A stretch of DNA of 64,000 nt from Bradyrhizobium arachidis (GCF_015291705.1 NZ_CP030050.1:7130001-7194000); one strand, 5' to 3'; shown: positions 1 through 8,695, numbered from the stretch's first letter. A program made the numbers and translations. The notes: generated by a model not told the origin, from the sequence alone.

Positions 1-234
1 GGCTTCGGCCTCGGCTTCACCGGGATCGATTCGATCCACATGCTGGTGTGGAGCGCGGTGCTCAACGGCGTCGTCGCGGTGCCGATCATGGTGATGATGA
101 TGCTGATCGTCTCGAGCCGCGCGATCATGGGCCGCTTCCGGGCGCGGTCATGGCTGATCGCGCTGGGCTGGCTCGGCACGGCGCTGATGGCGCTGGCCGT
201 CCTCGCGCTGCTCGGCTCGTCCCTGATCGGCTGA
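1..234 (+). CDS. NRAMP-type divalent metal transporter, C-terminal fragment
   Basis: The reading frame is open from base 1 and stops at 232-234, so only the last 77 codons of a membrane transporter are present. The fragment has two hydrophobic helices and the stretch GFTGIDSIHMLVWSAVLNG followed by VVAVPIMVMMM, which matches the final helices of Mn2+/Fe2+ H+-coupled transporters of the NRAMP family. This would be an inner-membrane importer of divalent metal ions. The catalytic helix-1 DPGN motif lies outside the window, so family membership rests on the C-terminal pattern only. The gene ends directly against a tiny convergent reading frame on the other strand. Confidence 0.7.
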   Translation, partial: GFGLGFTGIDSIHMLVWSAVLNGVVAVPIMVMMMLIVSSRAIMGRFRARSWLIALGWLGTALMALAVLALLGSSLIG

Positions 235-336
235 CTAGTGCGGCGACAACGCCGCCGAGATCTGCGAGGCGATGATGAAGGCCGCGAACACGGCCGGCAC
301 GGCGATGAACCGCAGAAACTGATCAATCGAAAGCAT
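235..336 (-). CDS. 33-residue putative membrane peptide
   Basis: A very short frame reads MLSIDQFLRFIAVPAVFAAF and then IIASQISAALSPH before a TAG. It has a strong purine-rich ribosome-binding site (GGGGGGA about 8 bases before the ATG) and one hydrophobic segment at about residues 10-28, as expected of a single-pass membrane peptide. It abuts the stop codon of the convergent metal transporter without overlap. I do not recognise a family. Support is the ribosome site, the length of clean hydrophobic coding sequence and the tight packing; translation itself cannot be shown from sequence. Confidence 0.5.
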   Translation of the reverse strand: MLSIDQFLRFIAVPAVFAAFIIASQISAALSPH

Positions 337-380
337 TGCTGTCGTCCCCCCAGAAGACAAAAGCGCCCTCGCCCGCCGCG

Positions 381-569
381 CTACTCCACCCCTTGCGCGG
401 CGTGCTGATCGGCCGTCAGAAGCTGATCGGAAATGGCAGCGCCGCTCAACGTGAGCAGCGCCAGAATCGAAATCACGGCCAAGAATTGCATGGCCGGAAG
501 CTCGGCTCGGATTGTGGCCAAAGATGTCAGAGCCTGGTGCGATTTCGCGACGATCCCTGGCAAGATCAT
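381..569 (-). CDS. Small hypothetical protein with one hydrophobic segment
   Basis: A 62-codon frame begins at an ATG preceded by GAGGA five bases upstream; an in-frame start 20 codons earlier lacks such a site, so the inner start was chosen. The N-terminal third is charged and amphipathic (MILPGIVAKSHQALTSL). Residues about 28-46 (MQFLAVISILALLTLSGAA) form a likely membrane helix or late signal anchor. No known family was recognised. It sits alone between two other small minus-strand genes and gives no functional hint. Confidence 0.45.
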   Translation of the reverse strand: MILPGIVAKSHQALTSLATIRAELPAMQFLAVISILALLTLSGAAISDQLLTADQHAAQGVE

Positions 570-748
570 GGCTATCCTCAATCCGTTTCTACGGCCCTTT
601 CCCACCAAGAACGCCAGGGCCGGCCGCACCCTTCGGGATTCACGGCGATCCGGAGCGAGTTTAACAGTTGCGGCTGGAGTGGGGCTTGCGCCCGGACCTG
701 GAGCGAGTTCGACGCAGGCTTTGGCTCGACGGCGTCGCGATCCGCGAG

Positions 749-1045
749 CTACGGCGTCACGGGATTGACAGTCGGGGATGTTTTCGGCCCCGGCCGCGCC
801 GGTTCGAGCGACGACCTCGATTCAGTCGGAAGCACTGCGGCGCCTGCGGCACGCGCAGCCTCGCCCGTGGTTGCGTACATCGCGACATGGGCCGGCTGAG
901 TCTTGGCTCGGTTCCAAGGACCGTGGTCGACGATCAACATTGCAGCGATCGTCAAGCCGGCCACGATCAGCGCAATCACGCCGGGATGGCGAAGCGCCGA
1001 GGACATGGAGTTTGCGAAACGATCCATTGCCATAGAAAGACCCAC
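749..1045 (-). CDS. Hypothetical single-pass membrane protein
   Basis: A 98-codon frame starts at GTG with AGAGGA six bases upstream; ATG codons at residues 5 and 7 have poorer ribosome sites. Residues about 20-40 (HPGVIALIVAGLTIAAMLIV) form one transmembrane helix. The remaining 55 residues are rich in Ala, Pro and Thr and look disordered, so the likely topology is a short cytoplasmic N-terminus and a periplasmic tail. No family was recognised. Its genomic neighbours are also small unknown membrane proteins, upstream of the sulfite dehydrogenase pair. Confidence 0.5.
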   Translation of the reverse strand: MGLSMAMDRFANSMSSALRHPGVIALIVAGLTIAAMLIVDHGPWNRAKTQPAHVAMYATTGEAARAAGAAVLPTESRSSLEPARPGPKTSPTVNPVTP

Positions 1046-1146
1046 TCTGTTTCCTCTCGCAGGTTAATTCAAATTGGTCCTCGCAAGTTCCCCTTAAGCT
1101 TTGGCAAGTTCCGAGCTGAAGCCCGGAACTTGATCGTTCCCATAGG

Positions 1147-1689
1147 TCACTTCTTCACATCCGGACGCGCATCGCCGACGAATTTGTCTCGGTTCGGCAT
1201 TCTGATGGCCGCCAGCGATTTGGCGTCGAGGATCGCATCCGCCCCAACAAGCCCGTTCAGGCTCAGGACGTAGGCCGACACCGCATAGACGTCATCGTCG
1301 CCCAGCGATTGCGGCGCATTCTGCGGCATCGCGCGGCGGATGTAGTCGAACAATGTCGGCGCATAAGGCCAGTAGCTGCCAACGGTTCGGACCGGCTTTG
1401 CCGTTCCGATCGTGCCCTGTCCGCCGACGAGCCGGTCGCCCAGGCCGCCTTCGCCTTTGTCGCCGTGACACGAGGCACATTGCTGAGCGTACAACTCACG
1501 CCCATGAGCGACCGAGCCGCTTCCCTTCGGCAAATTGCTGCCGTCGCGGCCGATGTCGATATTCCAGCCTGCGATCTCGGCGGCCGTTGCCGGCCGACCG
1601 ATACCGAAGGGGCTTTGTGCCTGCGCTACGTTTACCCAGATGCCGGCGAGGATCGCAGAGACCACGCCGCAAGTGTTACGCCAGCGCAT
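1147..1689 (-). CDS. Monohaem cytochrome c, partner of SoxC-like dehydrogenase
   Basis: This 180-residue periplasmic protein has a signal peptide ending near AQA (residue 25), a c-type haem site CASCH near residue 73 in the context ELYAQQCASCHGDKGEGG, and a likely axial Met in RRAMPQNAP. It overlaps the end of the SoxC-like gene by 14 bases on the same strand, which implies translational coupling and a two-subunit enzyme. The expected role is to accept electrons from the molybdenum subunit and pass them to the respiratory chain. It resembles the short, single-haem SoxD/SorB-type partners rather than the long dihaem SoxD. Confidence 0.75.
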   Translation of the reverse strand: MRWRNTCGVVSAILAGIWVNVAQAQSPFGIGRPATAAEIAGWNIDIGRDGSNLPKGSGSVAHGRELYAQQCASCHGDKGEGGLGDRLVGGQGTIGTAKPVRTVGSYWPYAPTLFDYIRRAMPQNAPQSLGDDDVYAVSAYVLSLNGLVGADAILDAKSLAAIRMPNRDKFVGDARPDVKK

Positions 1690-2947
1690 TCGTCACCTCG
1701 CCGTCTTGAGCGATGCGCCAGGGCCAGATCGCATTGTTGTGGTAGAAATAATTCTCGCCGCGCACTGCAAGCAGCTCGGCCAGCGTCGGCTGCACATAGC
1801 CGGTCTCGTCGATCGCGCGGCTCTGGATCACGGCGGGCTTGCCGTCCCATTGCCACGGCAGACGGAAGCGCGCCAGGGCACGCGTCAGCACCGGCTCCTG
1901 CAAGCGCGCTTCCTGCCAGCTTTTGCCGTCGTCCACCGACACTTCGACGCGCGCGATCTTGCCATGTCCGCTCCAGGCGATGCCGGTGATTTCGTGGAAG
2001 CCCGGCGCGCTCAGACGCTGGCCGCCCGAGGGACGCGTGATGATCGACTTCGCCTCCATGTAGAAGGAGAACTCGCGCGCAGTGCCGTCCGGCAAGAGAT
2101 CGGTGTATTTCGACGTCTCCTCCCGCGAATAGACCGGCTCCGCCGTCACATGCAGGCGCCGCAGCCACTTCACGCTCATGTTGCCTTCGAAGCCCGGCAG
2201 GAGCAGCCGCAGCGGATAGCCCTGCTGCGGCCGCAGCCGCTCGCCATTCTGGCTGTAGACCAGCATGGCATCCTCGAGGCATTTCTCGATCGGGATGCTG
2301 CGCGTCAGCGCTGCCGCGTCGGCGCCTTCGGCGATCACCCACTTGGCCTCCGGCTTCAGCCCGGCCTCTTGAAGCACCAGCTTCAGGCTGACGCCGGTCC
2401 ACTCGGCGCAGCTCACCAGACCCACGAGGTCCGAAGCCGTCTTGCCGTAGGGCCTGCTGTAGCCGGGATTGCCGGAGCATTCGAGGAAGTGGATGCGCGA
2501 CTCCGATGGAAATCGCCTGAGATCGTCCATCGTGAAGATCAGGGGCCGTTCGACGAGCCCGTGCAGCATCAACCGGTGCTGCGCAGGATCGATGGTGGGG
2601 ACGCCGCCGTGATGCCGCTCGTAGAACAGCCCGTTCGGCGTGATGATGCCATCGAGCTCCTGCAAGGGCGTACGACTGGACGCCGAGATGTACTGCTTGA
2701 GAGTCTTCGAGATGTTTTTGACCACGCCCTTCTCGAACGGCGAGGGCGCGCCGTAAGGCTGGCTTCCCATGGGGTCGCCCGGCGCCTTCATCCACTCAGG
2801 AACGTTGGGCGGAAGATTGTCCGTCTCCGCGGCCGCAGAAGCGCCCGCGCCGAGAACGGCACCTCCAATGGCTGCCGAACCGGCGGTCAGGAGGCGGCGG
2901 CGCGTGGTCGTCACGGGATTGTCGTCGGGATGCATCGTACTGCTCAT
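1676..2947 (-). CDS. soxC: SoxC-like sulfite dehydrogenase, molybdenum subunit
   Basis: This 423-residue protein is a Tat-exported molybdopterin oxidoreductase of the sulfite oxidase family. The twin-arginine signal (TTRRRLLTAGSAAIGG) lies at about residues 13-30. The motif IHFLECSGNPGYSRPYG near residue 155 carries the conserved cysteine that ligates molybdenum. The C-terminal third has the dimerisation-domain pattern (EITGIAWSGHGKIARVEVSV). It would oxidise sulfite, or sulfur bound to a carrier, in the periplasm and hand electrons to the cytochrome encoded just downstream. No soxA, B, X, Y or Z genes are nearby, so a free-standing sulfite-detoxifying role is as likely as a thiosulfate pathway. 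Confidence 0.82.
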   Translation of the reverse strand: MSSTMHPDDNPVTTTRRRLLTAGSAAIGGAVLGAGASAAAETDNLPPNVPEWMKAPGDPMGSQPYGAPSPFEKGVVKNISKTLKQYISASSRTPLQELDGIITPNGLFYERHHGGVPTIDPAQHRLMLHGLVERPLIFTMDDLRRFPSESRIHFLECSGNPGYSRPYGKTASDLVGLVSCAEWTGVSLKLVLQEAGLKPEAKWVIAEGADAAALTRSIPIEKCLEDAMLVYSQNGERLRPQQGYPLRLLLPGFEGNMSVKWLRRLHVTAEPVYSREETSKYTDLLPDGTAREFSFYMEAKSIITRPSGGQRLSAPGFHEITGIAWSGHGKIARVEVSVDDGKSWQEARLQEPVLTRALARFRLPWQWDGKPAVIQSRAIDETGYVQPTLAELLAVRGENYFYHNNAIWPWRIAQDGEVTNALA

Positions 2948-3111
2948 TGCGGGCCCTCGGCTGGCGCTGAGCCCGCATCAAACAATCCGACTGCGGTATT
3001 TGCAATTCGCAGCTGTTTCAAAAGCCGGCGATTTTGATCGGGGCTGGTCTAAATCCAGCGGCCGCAGGAGCAGTTCCTTTCCTTGCAGCGCACAAACGCA
3101 AGCAGCTTGAT

Positions 3112-4086
3112 TCACTCCCCCGGGGCGATCGCGTTGCTCGGCGTCGGCCGATCGGAAATCTGCTGGCCGAACAGGCTGCCGATCAGTTCGACCGCAGTGC
3201 GCGCGGTCCGGCCACGCTCGTCGAGGAATGGATTGAGCTCGACGATGTCGACCGATCCGACCACGCCGGAATCGTGCAACAGCTCCATGATCAGATGCGC
3301 CTCGCGATAGGTCGCACCGCCCGGCACGGTGGTGCCGACGCCCGGCGCCACGCAAGGGTCGAGGAAGTCGACGTCGAAGCTGACATGCAGCACGCCATTG
3401 CTCGCCTTGACCCGCTCGATGACGCGGCGGATCAAGACGGCGACGCCGAACTCGTCGATCTGGCGCATGTCGACGACCCTGATCCGTCGCGCGCGCATCA
3501 ATTCCTTTTCGAGCTTGTCGATCGAGCGTGCGCCGAACAGATCGAGCCTGTCAGGGCCGATCGAGGCGCGCGGATCGTCGCCCAGGAGGCCGTCAAGGCC
3601 CGGCTCGCCGCACAGGAATGCCGCCGACATGCCGTGCATGTTGGCCGTGATCGTCGTCTCCGGCGTGTTGTAGTCGGCATGGGCATCGAGCCAGACCACG
3701 AACAGCTCGCGCCCACGCTCCTGCCAGTGACGTGCCATCGCATTGACCGAGCCCATCGACAAGGTGTGATCGCCGCCGAGGAAGATCGGCAACGCACCGG
3801 TTTGCGCGATCTCGTAGCCTCTGCGGCTCAGCACGCGCGTCCAGCGCTGGATCTCGCGGTAGTGATTTGCCTTCACGGGCGGCCTGTCGGCGAGGTCCGT
3901 GACCTCGGCGACGGAGAGATCGCCGTAATCGACGACGTCGAAATCGAGACTTTCGAGCAGCGTCGCAAGGCCGGCCGTGCGCAGCGCCGCAGGGCCCATC
4001 AAGGTACCGCGCTGCGAGGCCCCCATGTCGATGGGCGCGCCGAGCAAGGCGATGCGCCGGGCTCGGTCCATGGTCCGGTCGGTCAC
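3112..4086 (-). CDS. rocF: Arginase
   Basis: The 324-residue product has the full set of manganese ligands of the ureohydrolase fold: GGDHTLSMGS (about residue 103), WLDAHADYNTP (about 130) and SFDVDFLDPCVAPGVGT (about 235). The N-terminal IALLGAPIDMGASQRG is typical of arginase rather than agmatinase. It hydrolyses L-arginine to ornithine and urea in the cytoplasm. The start is GTG with GGGAG six bases upstream; an ATG five codons later is less well placed. It is a single gene, lying downstream of nothing obviously related, so it probably serves general arginine catabolism. Confidence 0.92.
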   Translation of the reverse strand: MTDRTMDRARRIALLGAPIDMGASQRGTLMGPAALRTAGLATLLESLDFDVVDYGDLSVAEVTDLADRPPVKANHYREIQRWTRVLSRRGYEIAQTGALPIFLGGDHTLSMGSVNAMARHWQERGRELFVVWLDAHADYNTPETTITANMHGMSAAFLCGEPGLDGLLGDDPRASIGPDRLDLFGARSIDKLEKELMRARRIRVVDMRQIDEFGVAVLIRRVIERVKASNGVLHVSFDVDFLDPCVAPGVGTTVPGGATYREAHLIMELLHDSGVVGSVDIVELNPFLDERGRTARTAVELIGSLFGQQISDRPTPSNAIAPGE

Positions 4087-4227
4087 GGCAATCTCCCGAG
4101 TTCAGCAAGGCTGCACCAGCCTAACAGAGATTCGCTCCCGTCGTTTCCCGGGGATTTCGCAACGAAATGCGTCCCGCCGGAACTAATTGGCGTACGGCGC
4201 ATTTCCACTGCAAGGCCGGCACCCGCC

Positions 4228-4311
4228 GTTCAAAACGGCGCCTGTCGCGGATAGCCAAAGGTCTTCGGGCCCGCTGTTCCAAAACGAGCGCTCGCGCGGA
4301 TAGCCAAAGGT
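4228..4311. repeat. Imperfect tandem direct repeat, two copies
   Basis: Copies at 4228-4262 and 4276-4311 begin with a gttc(c)aaaacg block and both end in the identical 17-mer CGCGGATAGCCAAAGGT (4246-4262 and 4295-4311), with a period of about 48-49 bases. They lie in the leader of the following small gene, between it and the divergent arginase. No dyad is obvious within a copy. This could be a pair of regulator sites or a small duplication. Confidence 0.6.
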
Positions 4312-4351
4312 GCCGGTCTCAATCTTTCGGTCAGGTTCGGAGATCGCGCGC

Positions 4352-4612
4352 TTGAGCACGGAAATACCGCAGCCCAGTCCCCAGCCCGGCATGGCCGAAC
4401 GCGCCATGGACGCAGCAACCGACGTCTCTCAGACCATCGGCGAGGTCGCGGGAGGCTTGCACGCCGCCGTCGACCGTCTCACCCATGCAATCGATGAGGC
4501 GCGAAAGCCCGGACGACCGCTCGCGACTGTCGCAGCGATCACGCGCGAAGCGCCCTTGGCGAGTCTGTTCGTCGCTTTCCTGTTTGGCGTGGCGGTCGCG
4601 CGCCGGCGCTAG
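4352..4612 (+). CDS. Small hypothetical protein with C-terminal membrane anchor
   Basis: The frame is open from 4310, but the best ribosome site (TCGGAG, nine bases) precedes a TTG at 4352, giving 86 residues; an ATG at 4391 is a further option. The middle (DAATDVSQTIGEVAGGLHAA) is an amphipathic helix and the C-terminus (APLASLFVAFLFGVAVARRR) is one membrane helix ending in arginines. This layout resembles the short tail-anchored proteins of the ElaB/DUF883 type, which associate with the inner membrane, but similarity is only in architecture. The direct repeats lie immediately upstream. Confidence 0.45.
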   Translation: MSTEIPQPSPQPGMAERAMDAATDVSQTIGEVAGGLHAAVDRLTHAIDEARKPGRPLATVAAITREAPLASLFVAFLFGVAVARRR

Positions 4613-4632
4613 CGGCCGCTATCGAGGGTGCT

Positions 4633-7377
4633 TCAGGCGGCGCTGACGGCTTCGAGTTCAGCCGTGAGAAATTGTGTCTCGAACGCCGCGGCAGGCATCG
4701 GACGGCCGAAGAAATAGCCCTGCCCTTCCTCGCATCCCATGCTGACCAGGAAGTCGGCCGTGGCGCGATTCTCGATGCCTTCGGCCACGACTGTCAGACC
4801 GAGCTGCTTGCTGAGGCCAATCGTCGATCCGACGATCGCGGCATCGTCGGAATCGGCGAGCAGGTCGAGCACGAACGAGCGGTCGATCTTGAGGCCATCC
4901 AGCGGAAACTTCTTCAGATAGCTCAGACTAGCGTAGCCCGTACCGAAATCGTCGAACAGGATGCGCACGCCGAGCTGCTGGATCCGCTTGAACATGTCGA
5001 GCACGCGAGCCTCGTCATGGAGCAGGATGTCTTCGGTGACCTCGAGCTCGAGCAGCGAGGGCGTGAGCCCCGTCGTGTCGAGCAGGGTCGCAACCGAATG
5101 CGCGAGATCGCCGGAGTGGAGCTGCGACGGCGACAGGTTGATCGCGACGCGCACGCTGCTGCCTGACAACTCCCAGGCGCGCGCCTGACGAGCGGCAGTC
5201 TCCATCACCCAGGTCGCGATTCGCTCGGAGAGCGCCGAGGTGTTGACCACCGGCATGAACTCGCCGGGCGACACGTGGCCGCGCAGGGGATGCCGCCAGC
5301 GGATGAGCGCTTCAGCGCCGACCAGGCCGCCGTCAACCAGCCGAACCTGGGGCTGGTAGAACAACTCAAACTCGCCTCGGTCTGCGGCAAGCGCCAGTTC
5401 GCTCTCCAGCGTCAGCCGGTTCTCCAGTTCTTGCCGGATCGCGTTCTCGAAGATCACGTGGCTGCCGCGCCGCGTCAGCTTCGCCTTGGTAAGTGCGAGA
5501 TGGCCGTTGCTCAGGAGATCGTCGGCGTTGTGCCCGCCTTCCGGATAGACGGCGACGCCGAGGCTGATCCGCACGCGATGCTGGCGCGTGCCCGTCGTGA
5601 GCGGAGCCTCGAACGCGCGCGTGATGCGCTCGGCGAACTCCGCAATCGGCTCGCCGCCATCTGCGCTTTCGCGCCCAATGGCAAATTCATCGCCGCTGAG
5701 CCGGGCAACGACTGAGCGATCTCCGGCCTGCTCCTTCAGGCGATCAGCGACCGCCTGCAGCACGAGGTCGCCGGCGGAATGACCCAGCATGTCGTTGATG
5801 CGCTGGAAGCCGTCGAGCCCGATCACTAGCAGCGCAACCTCGCAGGAGCGCCGCTCCGCATCCGCAATCATGTCGACCAGCCCGGCATGCAGCATATTGC
5901 GGTTGGCAAGCCCCGTCAGCGCGTCGTGTTCGGCAAGATATCGGACACGTTCGGCTTCGCGCTTGCGAACCGAAATGTCGCGCAGGATCGCTCCGTACTG
6001 GAAACCGTCCGTTCCCTGCCAGCCCGAGAAGCTCGCTTCGACGGGGAACGTCTCGCCGTTCTTGCGCCGGCCCACGAACTCGACGACGACGGCACCGCCG
6101 GGCACCAGCAGCGCCTGGCGCGCCGCATCACGCATGGCGAAGGTCTTTGCGCCGGCATCCGCGGGCACCGCACAGAGCGCCTCGAACGGCTGCCCGATCA
6201 TTTCAGCCGGCATGTAACCGAAGATCGCGCTCGCGCCGGGATTCCACACCGTAATCCGGTGATCCTCGTCGGTGCAGACCAGACCGTCGCCGAGCGACAT
6301 TGCGATACGATGAAAGCGGCTTTCGGCGATGCGCCCTAGAAGACCGCGGAAATCGATCTCGTCGAGCGCGATCGCCGTCAGATAGGCGATGATCGCGATA
6401 TGAAACAGCGACGTGTCGATGATGAGCGGCCATTTTGCCAGCACGAGGGCAGCGGCCAGCTCGACGCCCACCCCCGCTGCAACGAGGACCGCGACGCGGA
6501 CACCGGGTGCGAAGCGGCGCCACGAATACATCATCAGCAGGCAGATCAGACCCAGGCCAGCGAACATGCCGGCATCAGATGTCCAGCGCAGCATGCGGTT
6601 CTGGAGGATCGATTCCGCCGCGAGCGCCTGGAGGCCGGGCCCCGAGATGATCTTGCCGTTGGGAACGCTGAACCGGTCGCCCAGCTCAAGCGCCGTGGCG
6701 CCGACGATGATCTTCTTGTCTCTCAACTTGTCCAGGGTCGCGGCGTCGCCGCGCAGCACGTCGGAATAGGAGACGGTTGGAATGGAGGACGCGCGAATGC
6801 TGTAATCGATCAGGAAGGGCGGCCGCCGATTGGCGTCCTGCCCGGCCAGCACGACGGCCATCGACGGCATCTGGGAGTCGCCGAGCTTCTCGCCAACCGG
6901 ATAACGGCGGACGAGCCCGTCGGATTCAATCGCGACATTGACGACGGCCGGCCACGACTGGTTGCTGAATGGCTTCAAGGGACGATTGATGTGCGCCGTG
7001 CCGCCGTTTGGCGCCGGCTGCTTGAAGGACGGCAGGATCGTCGAACCGCCGACTTCGCGAAGCGCCGTGAGGAAGGCCGCGTCCGAGGCCGGATCCGACG
7101 GCGTGCTGAAATCGACGTCGAAGGCGACGTCCTGCGCGCCCGCCGCTTCGAGCCTGTGCAACAGCTCGGCGTGGAGCCGCCGCGGCCACGGCCAAAACCC
7201 GATCTGGTCGATCGAGGGCGCGTCGATAGCCACCACGACGACGTTGCCGGTCGCCGGACGTGATTGCCAGGCGAAACGCAGATCGGTGAGCGCATTGCGA
7301 AGCGCGCCATGCCATCCCGTGGACAGCACGACCGCCAGCGCGATCACGACCAGAATATGCGGCCGATAACGTTTCAC
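4633..7377 (-). CDS. CHASE2-PAS-GGDEF-EAL cyclic di-GMP signalling protein
   Basis: The product is about 914 residues. The domains in order are an N-terminal membrane helix, a periplasmic CHASE2 sensor (to about residue 265), three further membrane helices, PAS (about 355-470), GGDEF (about 480-640) and EAL (about 655-900). The diguanylate-cyclase motif is altered to LSGDEF. The phosphodiesterase motif EALIRWRHP and the loop DDFGTGYASLSYLKKF are intact, so net degradation of cyclic di-GMP is more likely. A GTG at 7377 preceded by GGGAGG was chosen over a GTG five codons earlier. It follows the FecR-domain gene on the same strand after a 58-base gap, suggesting co-transcription. Confidence 0.88.
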   Translation of the reverse strand: MKRYRPHILVVIALAVVLSTGWHGALRNALTDLRFAWQSRPATGNVVVVAIDAPSIDQIGFWPWPRRLHAELLHRLEAAGAQDVAFDVDFSTPSDPASDAAFLTALREVGGSTILPSFKQPAPNGGTAHINRPLKPFSNQSWPAVVNVAIESDGLVRRYPVGEKLGDSQMPSMAVVLAGQDANRRPPFLIDYSIRASSIPTVSYSDVLRGDAATLDKLRDKKIIVGATALELGDRFSVPNGKIISGPGLQALAAESILQNRMLRWTSDAGMFAGLGLICLLMMYSWRRFAPGVRVAVLVAAGVGVELAAALVLAKWPLIIDTSLFHIAIIAYLTAIALDEIDFRGLLGRIAESRFHRIAMSLGDGLVCTDEDHRITVWNPGASAIFGYMPAEMIGQPFEALCAVPADAGAKTFAMRDAARQALLVPGGAVVVEFVGRRKNGETFPVEASFSGWQGTDGFQYGAILRDISVRKREAERVRYLAEHDALTGLANRNMLHAGLVDMIADAERRSCEVALLVIGLDGFQRINDMLGHSAGDLVLQAVADRLKEQAGDRSVVARLSGDEFAIGRESADGGEPIAEFAERITRAFEAPLTTGTRQHRVRISLGVAVYPEGGHNADDLLSNGHLALTKAKLTRRGSHVIFENAIRQELENRLTLESELALAADRGEFELFYQPQVRLVDGGLVGAEALIRWRHPLRGHVSPGEFMPVVNTSALSERIATWVMETAARQARAWELSGSSVRVAINLSPSQLHSGDLAHSVATLLDTTGLTPSLLELEVTEDILLHDEARVLDMFKRIQQLGVRILFDDFGTGYASLSYLKKFPLDGLKIDRSFVLDLLADSDDAAIVGSTIGLSKQLGLTVVAEGIENRATADFLVSMGCEEGQGYFFGRPMPAAAFETQFLTAELEAVSAA

Positions 7378-7435
7378 CCGATCCTCCCGCACACCTGCTT
7401 CAGCGGGTGCGCCCCTTCACCCCTTGGAATTCGCG

Positions 7436-8695
7436 TCAGTGTCGGCCGTTGCCGTGGCCGTTACTGCCGTTACCGCCGCCATTTCCGTTGCCGTTACCGT
7501 TGTTGCCCTTGCCGTTCCCGGTGGCACCGCTATTGCCGTTACCGTTTCCGTTGTTCCCGTTATTCCCGTTACCGTTGTTGCCGGTGTTTCCATTGCCATT
7601 GTTGCCATTGTTGCCATTCTTGCCTGACGCATCGCTGGTCGACCCAGCGCTGGTCGCAACAGTCGTCGTCGCACTTGTCGACGAAGAGGTGGCACTGACC
7701 GCAGCAGCACTGCTGCTCGTGGTAGCGGCCGTCACGGTCGAACTGTTCGCGGCCGTTGTCGTCGTGCTCGTCTTGCTATCGCTCCAGACCGTCTCGGTAT
7801 TGGTGCTGGCGTTCGCGTTGCGCACCTGTCCGGGAGCAGTCGCGCCGCGAGCAAGCCCGTTCGTGACCTTGTGGAAGTTCAGCTTGACCTCGCCGAGCGA
7901 GTTCGAGATGCGGACGACGCCGGCTTTTGGCGCGTGGGCTCCGCTCGCCTGATGCGATTGCTTCGGCGTGCCGACTGCCTTCGCTGCCTTGTCGATCGGA
8001 CCAAGCGCATGGATCGCATGGCCGTTGGCCGCATTGCGCGGCGCCGACAGGCCCGACTTCGGCACGGGGACGCGCTCGATCGTCGAGGCGCGCGGCTTGC
8101 CCTGCTCGATCGGATTGAAGGTCCCGGCACCACCCAGGCTGAGGCCGGGCTTGCCGTGCTCGAAGGCGGTCGCCGATTGTCCCGGCATGACCTGGGCGAT
8201 CTGTCCCGTCTTGAAGTCGGAGACTTCGACCTGGCCGCGGAGCACGCCGACCTTGGTGCTGCCTGCCCCCACGGTGACGCTAAACTGCGTTCCCTTGACG
8301 ACGGCGGCGAGATAGGGCGTCTCGACCTCGAAATGCTTGACGTTACGCTTCTCGACCTCGAGCAGGATCGAGCCCGCCTGCTGGATGATCGTGGTCGAAA
8401 GCCCCTCCTTCTTCTCGGCGGGCAAGCCGACCACCGAGTTCGGAGAGATCAAAATGGTTTCTTCACCGCGGACGAGCAGCACGCGTCCGTTGCGGCCGGT
8501 GCGAATGGTATCGCCCGGCTTGAGCGTGCCGTCCTGATTCAGCGACACGGGCTGCGCACCATCGGTGGCAAGCCAGACCTCGCCTGAGGACTTGCTGACC
8601 GACCAGACACCATCGTCCGCAGCGTGCGCAGCAGAAGCCATTCCCAGGATCAGCGCAGCCACGAAGGCGCACCGCATTCCAACTCTGCCGCGCAT
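7436..8695 (-). CDS. FecR-domain surface/periplasmic protein with Asn-Gly-rich tail
   Basis: This 419-residue exported protein starts at an ATG with GAGGA six bases upstream. It has a signal peptide ending near AHA (residue 25) and a FecR-type beta domain at about 50-155 (GDTIRTGRNGRVLLVRGEE and TPYLAAVVKGTQFSVTV). A Ser/Thr-rich linker follows, and the last 65 residues are almost pure Asn and Gly (NGNNGNGN type). No membrane helix separates the domains, so this is not the classical FecR sigma-factor regulator and there is no FecI nearby. It lies upstream of the CHASE2 gene and is divergent from the outer-membrane TpsB gene, which points to a role at the cell surface. Confidence 0.8.
   Translation of the reverse strand: MRGRVGMRCAFVAALILGMASAAHAADDGVWSVSKSSGEVWLATDGAQPVSLNQDGTLKPGDTIRTGRNGRVLLVRGEETILISPNSVVGLPAEKKEGLSTTIIQQAGSILLEVEKRNVKHFEVETPYLAAVVKGTQFSVTVGAGSTKVGVLRGQVEVSDFKTGQIAQVMPGQSATAFEHGKPGLSLGGAGTFNPIEQGKPRASTIERVPVPKSGLSAPRNAANGHAIHALGPIDKAAKAVGTPKQSHQASGAHAPKAGVVRISNSLGEVKLNFHKVTNGLARGATAPGQVRNANASTNTETVWSDSKTSTTTTAANSSTVTAATTSSSAAAVSATSSSTSATTTVATSAGSTSDASGKNGNNGNNGNGNTGNNGNGNNGNNGNGNGNSGATGNGKGNNGNGNGNGGGNGSNGHGNGRH
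7441..7620 (-). repeat. Short tandem coding repeat for Asn-Gly tract
   Basis: About 180 bases at the 3' end of the FecR-domain gene consist of degenerate 6- to 12-base units encoding GN, NGN and GNN. The unit ttgccgttaccg and close variants recur on the plus strand. Such a tract can change length by slippage in multiples of three, lengthening or shortening a flexible tail without breaking the frame. Confidence 0.7.

Noticed and set aside
7441..7620. Repeat tract considered as a CRISPR-like or minisatellite array
   Set aside because: Units are short, degenerate and stay in frame as Asn/Gly codons; there are no spacers of constant length.
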